From Mactra quadrangularis (lineage: Eukaryota; Mollusca; Bivalvia; Venerida; Mactridae), in assembly GCA_025267735.1 (NCBI GenBank), contig CM046303.1, forward strand, positions 57,429,403-57,493,402: a stretch of DNA of 64,000 nucleotides, read 5' to 3'. The notes beneath the pieces were generated by a model. It worked only from the letters and a program-made list of their open reading frames with translations. It was not told the origin of the DNA and ran no database searches. Both the position numbers and the translations under genes were made by a program. Below are positions 24,148 through 36,014 of the stretch, piece after piece; positions within the stretch are counted from its first letter, which is position 1; each line of letters opens with the position of its first letter.

Positions 24148-24629
24148 GTCTGGTTCCCAGTCGTACTTTGGCAGGTAAAAGTACGTCAGGCAAACCATGA
24201 TTATGGCCGCGCCCTATGTAATGAATTAGATATTGGATAATTATGTTTTCAAATGAGCATTTCTCGCTGCACAGGCTTAAATTAAAGGATCATTGTACAA
24301 GAATTGCAGTGGATAAATTTTTTAGTTGTTCGGTTACATTAATTTATGCAAAATAAAATATCCGAAATTCATACGAGACTAATCCAAGTCCGAATTTTGT
24401 TCACTTGAGACATGTTTTTGTTAATCGTCGGCCAAATATACGTGCAGTCTGAAAAATCGAAATCGAATGTCCTATATAGTACCGAACTCCTACTAAAATA
24501 ACTATCGTCAGCAAATGATCATGCAAGATTTAGAAAACGTAATACCTGTATAATAACTAAGGAGGCCGCCATGATTCCCGTTTGCCTGACCCGATAACGA
24601 TAGTGGTAAGGGGCAGGTAATCCAGACTA
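24148..24629. mobile_element. Inverted-repeat element with 11-bp target duplication (Mutator-like?)
   Basis: The flanking direct repeat gtgaaacggtt is exact at 24137-24147 and 24630-24640. Inside it, gtctgg (left) faces ccagac (right, 24622-24627). A stronger subterminal inverted repeat pairs gtcaggcaaaccatgattat (24185) with the minus-strand reading of 24564-24590, gtcaggcaaacgggaatcat. Target duplications of 9-11 bp are typical of Mutator-like elements, while hAT elements make 8. The interior has no recognisable protein. Confidence 0.75.
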
Positions 24630-24650
24630 GTGAAACGGTTCATCATATAG

Positions 24651-25400
24651 ACGGAATTTTGACCAAGTGTCGTTAGATGGCATTGTATAGAAACTTTGGC
24701 AAGTTAATTGTGGATCGTTTGATCCTAAAAACAGAATTTTGAACAAATAAGTTTGGAAGACATTGCATAAAAAAGGTTAACAGGTACCTGGTAAATGTCA
24801 AGCCATTTATTCTACTAACGTACTATTAACCGAAGAATTTTTAGAGCACTGTATTATAAGCATGTGCAGGATAAATGTGAATTGATAAATTCTAAAAATA
24901 AAGCATTGACTAAAGAATTTTAGAGGGTACTGTATGTAATGATTGGTAGGGTAGATATGAGTCAGTTATCCTAAACAGAACTTTACCTAAGACATTTGTT
25001 GGTTACTGTATGTAAGGATTGGAAGGGTAGATGTGAGTCAGTTATCCTAGACAGAACTTTACCAGAGTCATATGTTGGGCACTGTATGTAAGGATTGGAT
25101 GAGTAGATGTGAGTCAGTTATCCTAGACAGAACTTTACCAAAGACATTTGTTGGGCACTGTATGTAAGGATTGGAAGGGTAGATGTGAATCAGTTATCCT
25201 AAACAGAGCTTTACCAGAGTCATTTGTTGGTTACTGTATGTAAATGTTGGAAAGGCGGAAATTTAACCAGAGACATTTAGAGGGTACTATATGTAAGGTT
25301 CGTCAGCTTTATTGCGCAATGTTTATTGGTTAACCCTAAAAACAGAATTTTTTACCAAATACTTTTGGAGGGAACTGTAAGTCAGGATTGGCAGGTGTAT
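24651..25400. repeat. 76-bp tandem repeat, about 10 units
   Basis: The word gtcagttatccta recurs at 24961, 25037, 25113 and 25189, which is exactly 76 bp apart. Each unit carries acagaactttacc, gacatttgttggg, cactgtatgtaaggattgga and gggtagatgtga. The four central units are nearly identical. Units to the left (from about 24651) and right (to about 25400) are increasingly degenerate. Confidence 0.92.
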
Positions 25401-26060
25401 TAATTACTGGACCATGTTTTATTCAGGAACTAATCAATACAACAATGTTTGGTGAGAAGAACTAATATTACATGGTATTTTACTATTCTGACATTTTGTA
25501 CTCAAATCTTTAAATCTTGCTATCTCTGACAGATAATTATTATTAGTGAACTCATCCTCATTCCTTTTATTGATGTGATGTTTTTTCTAATTGTTGAACG
25601 AGCGATTGAAGAGCAAATTGCTTTCAACGAAAAAGCCACTTTAAAATTCATTCCCCAATTAGAATAACATTAGCAAACCCGCATACTTTACTAATATGCA
25701 AACCGGCATCTGAAAATTGCTTCCAATTTTCTTCATTTTAAAGAATTGATTTTATTGTTTTCTTAAAACGGAACGTTTTCTAGAAACAATCTTGACGGTA
25801 GAGGAAGTACTTGTACCATTTGTTTAGTGGAAAGTTTCACTGAATTGATATTTCATGAATATATATATATATATGAAATAAACTCTAGATAACATAGGAC
25901 AACTTCCGAATCAAACTTTAAGTGTTTTTCATAAGCTGTGCACATAGAAACATATCATTGGCACACCAAAGCTGTGTTTATAGGAAAATACCGGAAAAAT
26001 GATTATAGGAAAGTACACTAAAGCGGAATGATATGTAGCTGTTTACATACTAACTATATT
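25401..26060. other. Spacer with AT microsatellite
   Basis: A dinucleotide (AT) run of about 16 bp at 25859-25874 sits between tatttcatga and atgaaata, giving a small hairpin. From about 25945 single degenerate units of the following 38-bp array appear (atcattggcacaccaaagc). Confidence 0.6.
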
Positions 26061-26860
26061 TGACTCACTAAAGCTTGACTTCATAAAGCTCTGTACATTG
26101 GCACACAAAGGCGGGACTTCCTAAATCTTTGTACATTGGCACACTTAAGCGGGACTTCTTAAAGCTCTGTACATTGGCACACTAAAGCTTGACTTCTTAA
26201 AGCTCTGAACATTGGCACACTAAAGCTTGACTTCTTAAAGCTCTGAACATTGGCACACTCAAGCTTGACTTCTTAAAGCTCTGTTCATTGGCACACTAAA
26301 GCTTGACTTCTTAAAGCTCTGTACATTGGCACACAAAGGCGGGACTTCCTAAATCTTTGTACATTGGCACACTAAAGCGGGACTTCTTAAAGCTCTGTAC
26401 AATGGCACACTAAAGCGAGACTTCCTAAAGCTATGTACATTGGCACACCAAGGCGGGACTTCCTAAATCTTTGTACATTGGCATACAAAGGCGAAACTTC
26501 CTAAAGCTATGTACATTGGCACACCAAGGCGGGACTTCCTAAATCTTTGAACATTGGCACACAAAGGCGGGACTTCCTAAAGCTATGTACATTGGCACAC
26601 TAAAGCAGGACTTCCTAAATCTTTGTACATTGGCACACAAAGGCGGGACTCCTAAATCTTTGTAAATTGGCACACTAATTTAAAGCGGTACTTCCTAAAT
26701 CTTTGAACATTGGCACACAAAGGCGGGACTTCCTAAAGCTATGTAAATTGGCGCACTAAAGCGGGACTTTCTAAAGCTATGTACATTGGCACACTAAAGC
26801 GGGACTTCTTTAATCTATGTACATTGGCACACAAAGGCGGGACTTTCTAAAGCTATGTAC
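26061..26860. repeat. 38-bp tandem repeat, about 21 units
   Basis: Units read tacattggcacactaaagc then gggacttcttaaagctctg with substitutions. Two sub-types are visible: one with cactaaagcttgacttctta (26160-26320) and one with cacaaaggcgggacttccta (most units from 26330). The sub-types are clustered rather than random, as expected from local amplification. Confidence 0.95.
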
Positions 26861-27083
26861 GTAGGAAAATGTTCTAGGTACACTGAAGCAGATGTTTTTA
26901 GCTGTTCACATTAAGATATAATTATAAAAGTTTATCACAGCCGGATTTTCTAAAGCAGTACTGGTAGGAAACTATCCTAAGTACACCAGACCGAAATGTA
27001 TTTTACCTGCACCCATAGAAACATATCTTAGGAAAGCCATAGCGAACTGTTTTAAGCTGAGCACGAAGGAACATATCCTAAGC
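26861..27083. repeat. Decayed longer-period units beyond the 38-bp array
   Basis: Words such as taggaaaatgttctaggtac, acatatcttaggaaa and acatatcctaag recur with irregular spacing and resemble 25945-26040 on the other side of the array. They appear to be remnants of an ancestral longer unit. Confidence 0.45.
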
Positions 27084-27300
27084 CGCCCAGTTACCTCAGT
27101 TGGTAGCAGGCAAGTCTACAGATCGAGGGTTCGAGGTTTCGTTCCCTGTGTGGCATACTTTCGTGGAGTTTAGTCATGGTAATATTTCAGTCAAACTGCT
27201 CATCGTTCTTGGAAAGGCTGAATCTATTAATTTAGCTGTTAACCATCATTTAGACGCAGTATTACATCAGTAAATGACAACTACCCAACATTATTTAGAA
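27084..27300 (+). mobile_element. SINE family B, rearranged (head plus, body minus)
   Basis: The head gccgcccagttacctcagtt, ggtagcaggcaagtctac and gcatactttcgtggagttta lie in plus orientation. From about 27210 the sequence switches to the minus-strand body of the same family (cttggaaaggctgaatctat, ttagctgttaaccatcattt, gtaaatgacaactaccc). This is an inverted chimera of two copies or an internal inversion. Confidence 0.75.
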
Positions 27301-27904
27301 TCATGGATAGGACAGAGATAGCCACATAACTTAAGCCACATAAAAGAGTGTCACTTGTGTGATTCGAAACCAAGACCCCTAGATTACAATACTTTTGTGT
27401 AAACGATTTAGCTAGACATTCGGGCTATGTTATACTCTTGCAAAGATTTCTCTTCACAGAACATATCCATTTATTAAAATATAAACCAAGGAGCTTCTCT
27501 GACGTGTCTGTGATCACTATTTTTAACTGCTTGATTATTTTCACAGTAAGAAACCTTCCTGTTAAAAACGGAGAATAATTACGTTTCTCTTTGAATCGAG
27601 AATCCTGGAAATATATTTTCCTTTATCACTTTAAGTGGACTAAATAGGAAATTAATCGTTACTAGAGTGTTATTTGCTTTCTTGCAATTGATTGCTTCAT
27701 GAATTATGTATATATGCATTTGAACAGTTTCATCAGAAGCTTGCATTATTCGGTCATTTCTCACTGAGTATTAGTTTTCTATAATGCGACAAGTTATATT
27801 GAAATAATTGAAAGAATCCATTCCAAGTCAGCATAGAAACAGTAGAATTGTCAGAGAATAAACGTAGGATACGAAATAGCAAAACGCTTGTGAGAGAAAA
27901 ATGA

Positions 27905-28154
27905 GGGGTCGTGTGTTCGATTCCCAGGAGGGGCATACTTTTGTGGAGCGTGGTCATTATTTTTTTCTACGGTCATTCTCCCTCCTACCAATGGTTTTTG
28001 ATTATGTAGGACAGTTGTCAGTCACTGACGAAAGCATGCGGTTAGTAGTTGGTTAACAGCTTAATCCAGAGATTAGACCTTTCTAGGAGGAGTGAATAGG
28101 TTGACTGACCGCCGTTATATGACCTAAACAATGGGTTGCTACGGCGTTAAATAA
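27905..28154 (+). mobile_element. SINE family B inside tandem unit 1
   Basis: Truncated at ggggtcgtgtgttcgattcc (the B box), then the family body and 3' end (ctacggcgttaaat). It is flanked by aaaaatga at 27897-27904 and 28155-28162. Confidence 0.9.
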
Positions 28155-29252
28155 AAAAATGAAAGGTTTTCTGTTTTATCATGATTACTTATGGATACTT
28201 GGTTTTAATGATTACACTTCATTCATTTATAGTAGTGTTTTTGTAATATGATAAAATATGCATATCTCAGTTCTCTATTCACAAAAACAGGTAAACTATT
28301 GATATAAACAATTGTAGAAGATATAAAATCATTTACAGCTGATGTCTCACAGAGATACAGTGAAGTAACACTTCATATTTCTGTTAAAATATACATTTAG
28401 AATTTATATATTCAAGTGTTTGTGCTTGGAAAGAGTACCATTATAGGAAGTAATTCAATCAACAGCTGTGTATCAAAATTGAGCGCGTTATTAAACTCAA
28501 GGCCGTATTTATACCGACTTAGAAACTTGATTACGTACAAAAATATTTTTGAGATGTTGACAAAATCTTTAATTTTCTTTGTATTTTCAATTTCTTTAAC
28601 GAAGTGCGTCAACACTATGATGTAATTCACATAAGCTTCATGTCCCAATCAGCTTTTGTCAACACCTTTCCTATGCAGGGCATTTAAAGATGGAGGTTCA
28701 ACGGAGTTAAATTAGGGATGTAGAGGATTGGACAGGAATCTTAACCCGTGAAGTCAGAAGCATTTTGGTTGTGATACACATTTAGAACTCTTGAAAATGT
28801 TTCACTAGACAGAACATATTCATTCATTAGATATTAACTTAGTAGCTCCTTTGACGTATATTTCATCACTATTTTTAACACCTCCATTATTTTCACAGCC
28901 AGAAACCTTCCTGTTAAAAACGGAGAATAATTACGTTTCTCTTTAAATCGAGAATCCTGGAAATATATTTTCCTTTATCACTTTAAGTGGTCTAAATAGG
29001 AAATTAATCGTTACTAGAGTGTTATTTGCTTTCTTGCAATTCATTGCTTCATGAATTATGTATGCATTTGAACAGTTTCATCAGAAGCTTGCATTATTCG
29101 GTCATTTCTCACCGACTATTAGTTTTCTATAATCCGACATGTAATATTGAAATAATTGAAAGAATCCATTCCATGTCAGCATAGAACTAGTAGAATTGTC
29201 AGAGAATAAACGTAGGATACGAAATAGCAAAACGCTGGAGAGAGAAAAATGA

Positions 29253-29500
29253 GGGGTCGTGTGTTCGATTTCCGGGCGGGGCATACTTTTGTGGAGTCTG
29301 GTCATGAAATTTTTTCTACGGCCATTCTCCTTCCTACCAATGATTTTTTTATTATGTAGGACAGTTGTCAGACACTGACAAAAGTATGCAGTTAGTAGTT
29401 GGTTAACATCTTAATCCAGAGATTAGACCTTTCCAGGAGGAGTGAATAGGTTGAATGACCGCCGTTATATGACCTAAACAATGGGTTGCTACGGCGTTTT
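29253..29500 (+). mobile_element. SINE family B inside tandem unit 2
   Basis: Same truncation point and left flank aaaaatga (29245-29252) as in unit 1. The right flank is altered (ctacggcgttttcagaaagg), so the duplicate flank has been lost here. Confidence 0.88.
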
Positions 29501-30585
29501 CAGAAAGGTTTTCTGTTTTATCATCATTACTTATTGATACTTGGTTTTAATGATTATACTTCATTCATTTATAGTAGTGTTTTTGTAATATGATAAAATA
29601 TGCATATCTCAGTTCTCTATTCACAAAAACAGGTAAACTATTGATATAAACAATTGTAGAAGATATAAAATCATTTACAGCTGATGTCTCACAGAGATAC
29701 AGTGAAGTAACACTTCATATTTCTGTTAAAATATACATTTAGAATTAATATATTCAAGTGTTTGTGCTTGGAAAGAGTACCATTATAGGAAGTAATTCAA
29801 TCAATAGCTGTGTATCAAAATTGAGCGCGTTATTAAACTCAAGGCCGTATTTATACCGACTTAGAAACTTGATTACGTACAAGAATATTTTTGAGATGTT
29901 GACAAAACCTTTAATTTTCTTTGTATTTTCAATTTCTTTAACGAAGTGCGTCAACACTATGATGTAATTCACTCAAGCTTCATGTCCTAATCAGCTTTTA
30001 TCAACACCTTTCCTATGCATGGCATTTAAAGATGGAGGTTCAACGGAGTTAAATTAGGGATGTAGAGGATTGGACAGGAATCTAACCCCATGAAGTCAGA
30101 AGCATTTTGGTTGTGATACACATTTAGAAATCTTGAAAATGTTTCACTAGACAGAACATATTCATTTATAAAATATTAACTTAGTAGCTTCTCTGACGTA
30201 TATTTGATCACTATTTTTAACAGCTCGATTATTATCACAGCAAGAAACCTTCCTGTTAAAAACGGAGAATAATTACGTTTCTCTTTGAATCGAGAATCTT
30301 AGAAATATATTTTCCTTTATCACTTTAAGTGGTCTAAATAGGAAATTAATCGTTACCAGAGTGTTATTTGCTTTCTTGCAATTCATTGCTTCATGAATTA
30401 TGTATGTATTTGAACAGTTTCATCAGAAGCTTGCATTATTCGGTCATTTCTCACCGAGTATTAGTTTTCTATAATGCGACATGTAATATTGAAATAATCC
30501 ATTCCATGTCAGCATAGAACTAGTAGAATTGTCAGAGAATAAACGTAGGATACGAATTAGCAAAACACTGGTGACAGAAAAATGA

Positions 30586-30837
30586 GGGGTCGTGTGTTCG
30601 ATTTCCGGGCGGGGCATACTTTCGTAGAGCGTGGTCATGATTTCTTTTCTACGGTCATTCTCCCTCCTACCAATGATTTTAAATTATGTAGGACAGTTGT
30701 CAGTCACTGACTAAAGTATGCGTTTAGTAGTTGGTTTACAGCTTAATCCAGAGCTTAGGCCTTTCTAGGAGGAGAGAGTAGGTTGACTGGCCGGCGTTAT
30801 ATGACCTAAACAATGTGTTGCTACAGCGTTAAATGAA
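30586..30837 (+). mobile_element. SINE family B inside tandem unit 3
   Basis: Same truncation point, flanked by aaaaatga at 30578-30585 and 30838-30845. In unit 4 the corresponding site is a single aaaaatga (31926-31933) with nothing between, so that unit is the empty site. Confidence 0.92.
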
Positions 30838-32654
30838 AAAAATGAAAGGTTTTCTGTTTTATCATCATTACTTATTGATACTTGGTTTTAATGATTACAC
30901 TTCATTCATTTATAATAGTGTTTTTGTGATATGATAAAATATTCATATCTCAGTTCTCTATTCACTAAAACAGGTAAACTATTGATATAAACAATTATAG
31001 GAGATATAAAATCATTTACAGCTGATGTCTCACAGAGATACAGTGAAGTAGCACTTCATATTTCTGATAAAATATACATTTAGAATTAACATATTCAAGT
31101 GTTTGTGCTTGGAAAGAGTACCATTATAAGAAGTAATTCAATCAACAGCTGTGTATCAAAATTGAGCGCGTTATTAAACTCAATGTCTTATTTATACCGA
31201 CTTAGAAACTTGATTATGTACAAAAATATTTTTGAGATGTTGACAAAATCTTTAGTTTTCTTTGTATTTTCAATTTCTTTAACGAAGTGCGTCAACACTA
31301 TGATGTAATTCACACAAGCTTCATGTCTTAATCAGCTTTTATCAACACCTTTCCTATGCAGGGCATTTAAAGATGGAGGTTCAACGGGGTTAATAAGGGA
31401 TGTAGGGGATTGGGCAGGAATCTAAACCCATGATGTCAGAAGCATTTTGGTTGTGATACACATTTAGAACTCTTGAAAATGTTTCACTAGACAGAACATA
31501 TTCATTCATAAAATATTAACTTAGTAGCTTCTCTGACGTATATTTGATCACTATTTTTAACAGCTCGATTATTTTCACAGCAAGAAACCTTCCTGTTAAA
31601 ACGGAGAATAATTACGTTTCTCTTTGAATCGAGAATCCTGGAAATATATTTTCCTTTATCACTTTAAGTGGACTAAATAGGAAATTAATCGTTACTAGAG
31701 TGTTATTTGCTTTCTTGCAATTCATTGCTTCATGAATTATGTATGCATTTGAACAGTTTCATCAGAAGCTTGCATTATTCGGTCATTTCTCACCGAGTAT
31801 TAGTTTTCTATAATGCGACATGTAATATTGAAATAATTGAAAGAATCCATTCCAAGTCAGCATAGAAATAGTAGAATTGTTAGAGAATAAACGTAGGATA
31901 CGAAATAGGAAAACACTGGTGATGGAAAAATGAAAGGTTTTTTTGTTTATCATGATTACTTATTGATACTTGGGTTTAATGATTACACTTTATTCATTGT
32001 TAGTGTTTTTTTGTAATATAATAAAATATGCATACCTCTGTTCTCTATTCAATATATCAAATAAACTATTGATATAAACAATTATAGGAGATATCAAATC
32101 ATTTACAGCTGATGTATCACACGGATAGAGTAAAGTATTACTTCATATGTCTGATAAAATATACAGTTAGCATTAGTTTTTCAAGTGTTTATGTGCTTGG
32201 AACGCGTACCATTATCACTATCATTTCGATTACAAACAGAGTTTCAACATTAGAGGGGGTATTGAACTCATGGTCGTATTTATATCGACTTAGGAAATTA
32301 GGATCCGTATTGTCAACAGTATTTCGACTGATTCTTGTCGTAAATCCGTCTATATTGTATTGTTCTCTATCATTAGTTGTTTTTAAATAATATACTGCCA
32401 CGATTATGTGCAAAAATGATTACGTTTGGAGATATGGACATAGATTTTATAAGTATTGTGTAATTTTGATTTCAATTTTACGCCGCTTGTCAACCCTTTT
32501 TACGGTTATTTGTGAAGACATTGTAGGCAAAATGTATCTAACCAGCTTTCATCATTACCTTTCCTGTGCAAGAACTTGCAAACCCCTTTACAAGGACTGG
32601 GGATTTTCTCCCTCTATGTGGAAAAGCTACATTAGTGCCGACTTATAGGGATCT

Positions 32655-32735
32655 TTATAAGTACCGTAGCGGCGAATCAAATCCAAATCGGTTGATATGA
32701 TAGTGTTACCATTACACCACTTCCGCGAATATATA
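32655..32735 (-). mobile_element. tRNA-like SINE head (family D)
   Basis: On the minus strand it reads cgcggaagtggtgtaatggt (A-box-like tggtgtaatggt), then about 25 bp later gatttgattcg in the B-box position. A similar A-box segment is at 57025-57095, also minus. No paired acceptor stem or anticodon arm is convincing, so it is a degraded tRNA-derived repeat. The element may extend left to about 32560. Confidence 0.55.
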
Positions 32736-33490
32736 CAACATATCTGGAAATATAACGCAATACCACTTTGCAGTTGATAGGAAGTTGTCTTATTTCAATC
32801 GAAAGTGATTCTCAGCATTGGGTTATCAAACATAAATTCATGCTCATATTGTTTGAATACATGTCAATATTGATATGTTGCTGAAGAAATACAAGATTAT
32901 CTCGCTTTATGAAGTTATTGTATTTCTCACGGTTTTCTCCCTTGATTCTTGTATTTTATTTACACATTTATCTATCTTGTTTCTTGTTTAATAAATCCAT
33001 GGTTATCTCTCTTGGTTCTAGTATTGTTTACTCACGCTTAATTGATCTGTGTTTTGTTTTTATATAGTTCTCCCCCTGTTTATTGCTTTGTTTTCACACA
33101 GTTATCTATCTTGTTTCTTACATTGTTATATCGCAAGATTTTATCAATTAGTTTTGATAAGAAGGAATGAAGATGTGTTGACATTGATATCACTATGTAT
33201 GCGTTATAACAATATTCTAGTTTTACAAATCATTCCTAACAATATATACCTGCATTCCCGTGTGGATCAGAAAAGAGTTTCGTGAGGACTGGTCTAAAAC
33301 GCTGACTGATAACAGTTTGAGATAGAAACAAGCTGAGAACATATATGGTTTGAATAATTTATTTATAGTTAATTTCTTAACAAATCGTTGAAAACTAAAT
33401 TAACCTAAGAAAATGATTAATTAAGGGTTAAAACACCTTCTAATAGATAATACAAATGTATTTTTTTTGGTGAGATTAACAACAAAGCAA
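32736..33490. other. No recognisable feature
   Basis: Pyrimidine-rich in part (32930-33130, with repeated ttgttt and atctatcttgttt words). No gene is seen. Confidence 0.45.
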
Positions 33491-33600
33491 AACATTGTAT
33501 AGGTCATAAAATAGCGGTCGGTCAACCTACTGACCTACTGGAACGGCTTAATTCCTGGATTTAGCTGTTATCCAGTTACTAGACGCATACTTTTGTGAGG
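33491..33600 (-). mobile_element. SINE family B fragment
   Basis: Minus-strand 3' half of the family: aacattgtataggtcataaa, gcggtcggtcaacctactga, ctggatttagctgttatcca, gttactagacgcatactttt. Confidence 0.8.
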
Positions 33601-34561
33601 TTCAGTGAGTTTCATGGACTAGACTATTTGGAAATTCTTTGTCTGAGCCCCTAGGAAGAAATGTCTGTATCCATTAATGTTATATTTGTATAGGTGTTAA
33701 ACTTGGATATCAGTCAATAGTGTTGTTTAGTATGTGTTCCTAGGATGCATGTGTCCGAATAAATGTTGCTTTACCCGTCAGTCCTGACATCTTATAGGTT
33801 CAACTTGGGTCAGACATTATATGTATAAATAACATACCTAGGTGGTGGGGTTAATTAGAGGAGAAATGATCAACTCTTTTTGACTCTTCACCTTAATTGA
33901 ACTGACTAGATTTTCTAGGAAAATAATTCTGTTGGATTTTATTTACGTGTTGTGCATTGTCCGGTGAATGGAACATATATCTTAAAGGTTGATAATAAAA
34001 TATAGAAATATGTAAGTATTCTTTTTAATACATTTAATTGTTTTATTTTATAAAAGTGTATAAATCTATTTTTATCTAATTACATTTATTTATACAAAAT
34101 AGTTATTAATTATTTATACAAATGAAATAATGAAATGAATCATTTGAAAAGGTATAAATCGAGACACAAAATTTAATCCGCACCATGTAATAGAATTTTA
34201 CAACACATACATTTTAAAAATATTGCATAATTTATGTTAATCATTTTTGTTTTTTTTATTATCTACTGTTCCTATTAAATTACAGAGAAACATTTTATTT
34301 CAAAAGTTTTGTACGGCTGTGGTGCTAAAAAGATGAGACCAATCATTATTTATGAATTCTGAAATTTATGTGGTATTCTTCATCACTTACATTCTATGGT
34401 ACATGTTTTACCTGACTAAAATCATGGTTGAGATCGCATCCTGGTTTATGTGCCAGGAAACCTCGCTGAAGTTTACGGTTTGTCAATAAAATTGACTGTG
34501 GAGCTAAATACGGTGTAGTAAGCTTATTATATCATGGGCCTAAATTCTGTAACAGCTATGT
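33601..34561. other. No recognisable feature
   Basis: Very AT-rich (especially 34010-34260). No gene or clear repeat is visible. Confidence 0.5.
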
Positions 34562-34573
34562 TTAGCATTATAC

Positions 34574-34890
34574 TTTTTTGTTTTTGTTTTTGTTGGATTT
34601 AACGCCCTAGCAACACATAGTATAGGTCATATACCGGCGGCCAGTCAACCTATTTACTCCTCCTGGAAAGGCTAAATCTCTGGATTTAGCTGTTAACCAA
34701 CTACTAAGCACATACTTTCGTCAGTGACTGACAACTGCCCTACATAATTAAAAATCATTGGTAGGAGGGAGAATGGCCGTAGAATTAATTTTATGACCAA
34801 GCTCCACGAAAGTATGCCCCGCCCGGGAATCGAACCCACGACCCCTCGATCAGTAAACTTGCGTGCTACCAACTGAGCTAGCCGGGCGGC
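34574..34890 (-). mobile_element. SINE family B, full-length with 12-bp target duplication
   Basis: On the minus strand it starts gccgcccggctagctcagtt (A-box region), has the B box gggttcgattccc, then the body catactttcgtggagcttgg, ccattctccctcctaccaat, ttgtcagtcactgacgaaag and gatttagcctttccaggagg. It ends with the stem-loop cgccggtatatgacc...gggcgtt and a (TTTTTG)-type tail. The exact 12-bp direct repeat ttagcattatac flanks it at 34562-34573 and 34891-34902. It is the best reference copy for family B and probably a fairly recent insertion. Confidence 0.95.
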
Positions 34891-34902
34891 TTAGCATTAT
34901 AC

Positions 34903-35670
34903 ATTTCGGTTTTCTATTACAACTGTTCTAAATTACAGACATTAAAATACTTGCGTCATTCAATGATTTTATGCAAAACCAAACCATTACAATGAAAATA
35001 TGGAAATATCAGTTTGATATAACAATTATTATATTGGGAAAATATCTGAAACAAATTGATTTTAAAACATCATGTAATCCGAATATTCATAATTTTAAAT
35101 ATTTGAATGATGTTGAATTAATGAAAAACAACCGTCTGACACGAAACTTTCTCTTAACATGCTGTTCAAGGTGAATATCATTTGAATGCACTGATACTAA
35201 GTCTAATCTCTGGCCACGAATTTCAAACACTCGGCCATTCTACTAAGCTTCAAGGACCAGTACGGTCGTAACCGCTGAAGACACAAGTTACGTCTATTTA
35301 AGTGTCTGGTAATTTTGGATAACACCGACCATCTATGGGGTTAAGCAGCTATTACTCTTAAGCATCGCTGTTCTTTATTAGAACATAACATCTGATTTTA
35401 TGTCTCCATTTATAATAAGTTTACTTGATTTGATCATTACAAAATAAATACAACGGACACCATTTTTGGATTCAAAATGCTGTTTTATTTCAAATACTGA
35501 CAATAATTAAATGCATACGGTATACGTTTACAATAAACAAATACATTAAAAATATGAGCATATATATGAATATAACATTTGTATTTTACCATCAAAAGTT
35601 GTAGATATTAAAAAATGTCACACAATTATTGCAGACACTGTTATTATTACATTGTATATCAATTGTATCC
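34903..35670. other. No recognisable feature
   Basis: AT-rich unique-looking sequence. The 67-codon plus frame at 34971-35174 is lysine/asparagine-rich as expected of translated AT-rich DNA. Confidence 0.45.
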
Positions 35671-35963
35671 CACCCTGCTTCTTCAGTCGGTAGCACACTG
35701 ATCGACGGGTCGTGGGTTCGATTCCCAGGCGGGAAATACTTTCGTGGAGTTTGATCATGGAATAATTTCTGTGTCCATTCTCCCTTCTACCACTGATTCT
35801 TAATCATGTCGGACAGCTGTCAGTCACTGAGGGAAGTATGCGCTTAGTTAATAATCAGCAGCTGAATCCAGATATTTAGTCTTTCCAGGAACGGTAAGTA
35901 GGTTGACTGTCCATCGTGAAATGATCAATTCAATGTGTTGTTACGGCGTTAAAACCAACAAAA
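35671..35963 (+). mobile_element. SINE family B, near full-length
   Basis: Head with cttcagtcggtagcacactg and a perfect B box ggttcgattcc, then the family body (catgtcggacagctgtcagt, tccagatatttagtctttcc) and 3' end ttacggcgttaaaaccaaca. The first tRNA bases are altered. Confidence 0.88.
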
Positions 35964-36014
35964 TATCGCAATTACTACAATCAGCGCTATGTCTAGTTAC
36001 AAAACGTTATGTTG

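Larger units (their letters stand above)
27436..32420. repeat. ~1.34-kb tandem repeat, four units
   Basis: The landmark gttaaaacggagaataatta (with an extra a in units 1-3) lies at 27561, 28913, 30255 and 31595, so units are about 1352, 1342 and 1340 bp. Units 1-3 each hold a copy of the same truncated SINE. Unit 4 lacks it and is more diverged towards its right end, where it has acquired about 110 bp (32300-32410) matching 21600-21690. A 69-codon frame (28416, 29758 and 31099, plus) is shared by units 1-3. The units are so similar that its survival says little about selection. Confidence 0.95.

Noticed and set aside
27754..27957. Minus-strand frames at 27754, 29102 and 30444
   Set aside because: Each begins inside the captured SINE and runs into tandem-repeat DNA. 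They are shared only because the units are copies.
28416..28625. 69-codon frame repeated at 29758 and 31099
   Set aside because: It lies in the ~1.34-kb tandem unit. The few differences between copies include amino-acid changes and are too few to show constraint, the antisense frame is open as well, and the diverged fourth unit does not keep it.
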